Shown piece by piece: positions 62,979 through 64,000 of a stretch of 64,000 nt of DNA (its first letter is position 1; each line of letters opens with the position of its first letter). Under the pieces are notes generated by a model. That model saw only the letters and a list, made by a program, of their open reading frames with translations, was not told where the DNA came from and made no database searches. This stretch comes from Rhodobacter sp. (GTDB lineage: Bacteria > Pseudomonadota > Alphaproteobacteria > Rhodobacterales > Rhodobacteraceae), in assembly GCA_020637595.1 (NCBI GenBank), contig JACKKE010000010.1, positions 1-64,000 of the forward strand, written 5' to 3'. The translations under genes were made by a program, and so were the position numbers.

Positions 62979-63727
62979 CCGAGCTTGGACTGACCGGCAA
63001 ACGGGTGGTGGTGACGGGCGCCGCAGGCGGCCTGGGGCGGGCCTTTGCCCGGGCCTTTGCCGAGGCCGGCGCGGTGGTGCTGGCCGCCGACATCAACGGT
63101 GAAGGTGCGGCCGAGACCGCCGCAATGCTCGGCGGCACGGTCAGCGCGGCGGCGGTCGACGTGACCGACACCGCCAGCACCGATGCGCTGGCCGCGCTAG
63201 CCGCACAGCGGATGGGCGGCACCGACGTGCTGGTGAACAACGCGGCGCTTTATGGCGGGTTGCAGCGGCGGCGCTTCGAAGAGATCGACGCGGACGTCTG
63301 GGACGCGGTGATGCGGGTCAACATCAAGGGCGTCTGGCAGATGTGCCGTGCCTTCTCGCCGTCGCTGCGCACCTCGGGCGCGGGCTCGATCATCAACGTC
63401 GCCTCGGCCACGGTGTTTTCCGGCTCGCCGCAGTGGATGCATTACGTCGCCTCGAAGGGCGCAGTGATCGCCATGACCCGGACGATGGCGCGCGAGATGG
63501 GGGCCGACAACGTCCGCGTCAACGCGCTGGCGCCCGGCTTCACGCTGACCGAGGCCAGCCTCGACCTGATGCCCGACGCGAAAAGCTATGGCGTCGACCG
63601 CGCTTCGCTGAAACGCAACGCCGAGGTCGAGGACATCACCGGCGGCGCGCTCTATCTCGCCTCGCCGCTGGCCGGGTTCGTCACCGGGCAGACGATGGTC
63701 ATCGACGGCGGCAAGCAATTCATCTGA
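62972..63727 (+). CDS. SDR-family dehydrogenase (alcohol dehydrogenase role)
   Basis: 251 aa classical SDR. The cofactor motif is TGAAGGLGRAFARAF, an acidic ADIN follows beta-2 (NAD preference), NNAAL is present, Ser is in NVASATVF and the YxxxK in HYVASKGAV; it ends in VIDGGKQF. The GTG at 62972 has GGAGG 7 nt upstream; an adjacent GTG at 62975 gives a GTGA overlap with the HD gene stop. The predicted role is oxidation of a hydroxymethyl intermediate made by the P450, parallel to the alcohol dehydrogenase of the Cre pathway. Confidence 0.88.
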   Translation: MVTELGLTGKRVVVTGAAGGLGRAFARAFAEAGAVVLAADINGEGAAETAAMLGGTVSAAAVDVTDTASTDALAALAAQRMGGTDVLVNNAALYGGLQRRRFEEIDADVWDAVMRVNIKGVWQMCRAFSPSLRTSGAGSIINVASATVFSGSPQWMHYVASKGAVIAMTRTMAREMGADNVRVNALAPGFTLTEASLDLMPDAKSYGVDRASLKRNAEVEDITGGALYLASPLAGFVTGQTMVIDGGKQFI

Positions 63728-63745
63728 CGGCGGAAAGGGTCCGAA

Positions 63746-64000
63746 ATGGTCAAGGTCTTCTTTGTCGAGGCAAGCGGCAAGCGGCGCGAAGTAGACGCGG
63801 CCGAGGGCGATCCGCTGATGTATGCCGCGCGCGATGCAGGCGTGGCCGGGATCATCGCCGAATGCGGCGGCTCGGCGATGTGCGCGACCTGCCATTGCTA
63901 TGTCGTCGAGGCCCCCGAGGGATCGCTGCCCGAGCCCCGCATGGACGAGGCCGACACCATCGAATTCAACGCCCACGAGCCGCGCGAAAACAGCCGTCTG
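63746..64000 (+). CDS. 2Fe-2S ferredoxin (adrenodoxin/putidaredoxin type), cut by the window end
   Basis: The first 85 residues are present. The cluster-binding segment is AECGGSAMCATCHCYV, giving three of the four ligands in the CX5CX2C pattern of P450-type ferredoxins; the fourth cysteine is expected just after the visible NSRL. The acidic stretch PRMDEADTIEF is the usual docking surface for reductase and P450. It starts 18 bp after the SDR gene and continues beyond base 64000. It is the likely electron donor to the P450 of this operon; a ferredoxin reductase gene is expected next but cannot be seen. Confidence 0.92.
   Translation, partial: MVKVFFVEASGKRREVDAAEGDPLMYAARDAGVAGIIAECGGSAMCATCHCYVVEAPEGSLPEPRMDEADTIEFNAHEPRENSRL

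Noticed and set aside
1..64000. tRNA, rRNA, insertion sequences or prophage genes
   Set aside because: I looked in the intergenic gaps and among coding regions and found no tRNA cloverleaf, rRNA segment, transposase or phage protein.

Overview
This is a GC-rich, densely packed chromosomal segment from an alphaproteobacterium, most likely a member of the Rhodobacterales (Rhodobacteraceae). The basis is inference from gene content: an aerobic (cob-type) cobalamin cluster with DUF1636 and CobW in front of CobN, a stand-alone CbiM-like permease behind its own B12 riboswitch, TAXI and DctPQM TRAP transporters, and very frequent ATGA/GTGA stop-start overlaps. I found no rRNA, tRNA, insertion sequence, phage gene or CRISPR array.

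Layout. 1-357: non-coding, with two different 7-bp tandem repeats. 358-4647 (minus): an ABC exporter operon (ATPase, FtsX-type permease, periplasmic adaptor). 4768-6573: an FtsH protease. 6583-16403: housekeeping and poorly known genes (two GTPases, a phytase-like esterase, mepA, a UMF1-type MFS carrier, tex, a secreted repeat protein, a DUF1643 protein). 16373-18899: a MarR regulator divergent from a mobA-like 3-hydroxybenzoate 4-monooxygenase, with an inverted-repeat operator candidate between them and a strong terminator after mobA. 18954-34774: the cobalamin region: cobO; a B12 riboswitch with DUF1636, cobW, cobN, cobG, cobH, cobI, cobJ; cobK inverted; cobL, cobE, cobM, cobB, cobA; a second B12 riboswitch with a CbiM-like permease; a terminator; cobF. 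34806-47795: accessory catabolism: a DUF2461 protein, a LysR regulator, a sulfatase/phosphonate-monoesterase-type hydrolase with a TAXI TRAP transporter and an SDR, a DctPQM TRAP transporter, a fused LigB-LigA-type extradiol dioxygenase (gallate dioxygenase-like) and a divergent LysR regulator.

47800-64000 is the most interesting part. A Liv-type ABC importer and a GMC oxidoreductase (minus strand) are divergent from an unusual activator candidate with an N-terminal MEDS-like sensor and a C-terminal SARP/BTAD half. Downstream of it lies an operon of a cytochrome P450, a two-subunit PEP-synthase-like dikinase, an HD phosphohydrolase, an aldehyde dehydrogenase, a second HD phosphohydrolase, an SDR dehydrogenase and a 2Fe-2S ferredoxin cut by the window end. 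This part list matches, function for function, the phosphorylation-initiated cresol pathway (Cre system) known from Corynebacterium glutamicum: phosphorylate the phenolic OH, oxidise the methyl group of the aryl phosphate by a class I P450 and dehydrogenases, then remove the phosphate. I infer an alphaproteobacterial version of that strategy. The mobA-like enzyme (3-hydroxybenzoate to protocatechuate) and the fused extradiol dioxygenase could supply lower steps, which would suit a meta-substituted substrate.

A composite DNA motif supports co-regulation. The 17-mer CCAAAGAAAAACCAAAG (two CCAAAG boxes 11 bp apart, the spacing used by SARP activators), then nine bases, then TASGCTGATTC, occurs once facing the GMC/Liv operon (54431 to 54395, minus) and once facing the P450 operon (55955 to 55991, plus). 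This suggests that one regulator switches on both uptake and catabolism.
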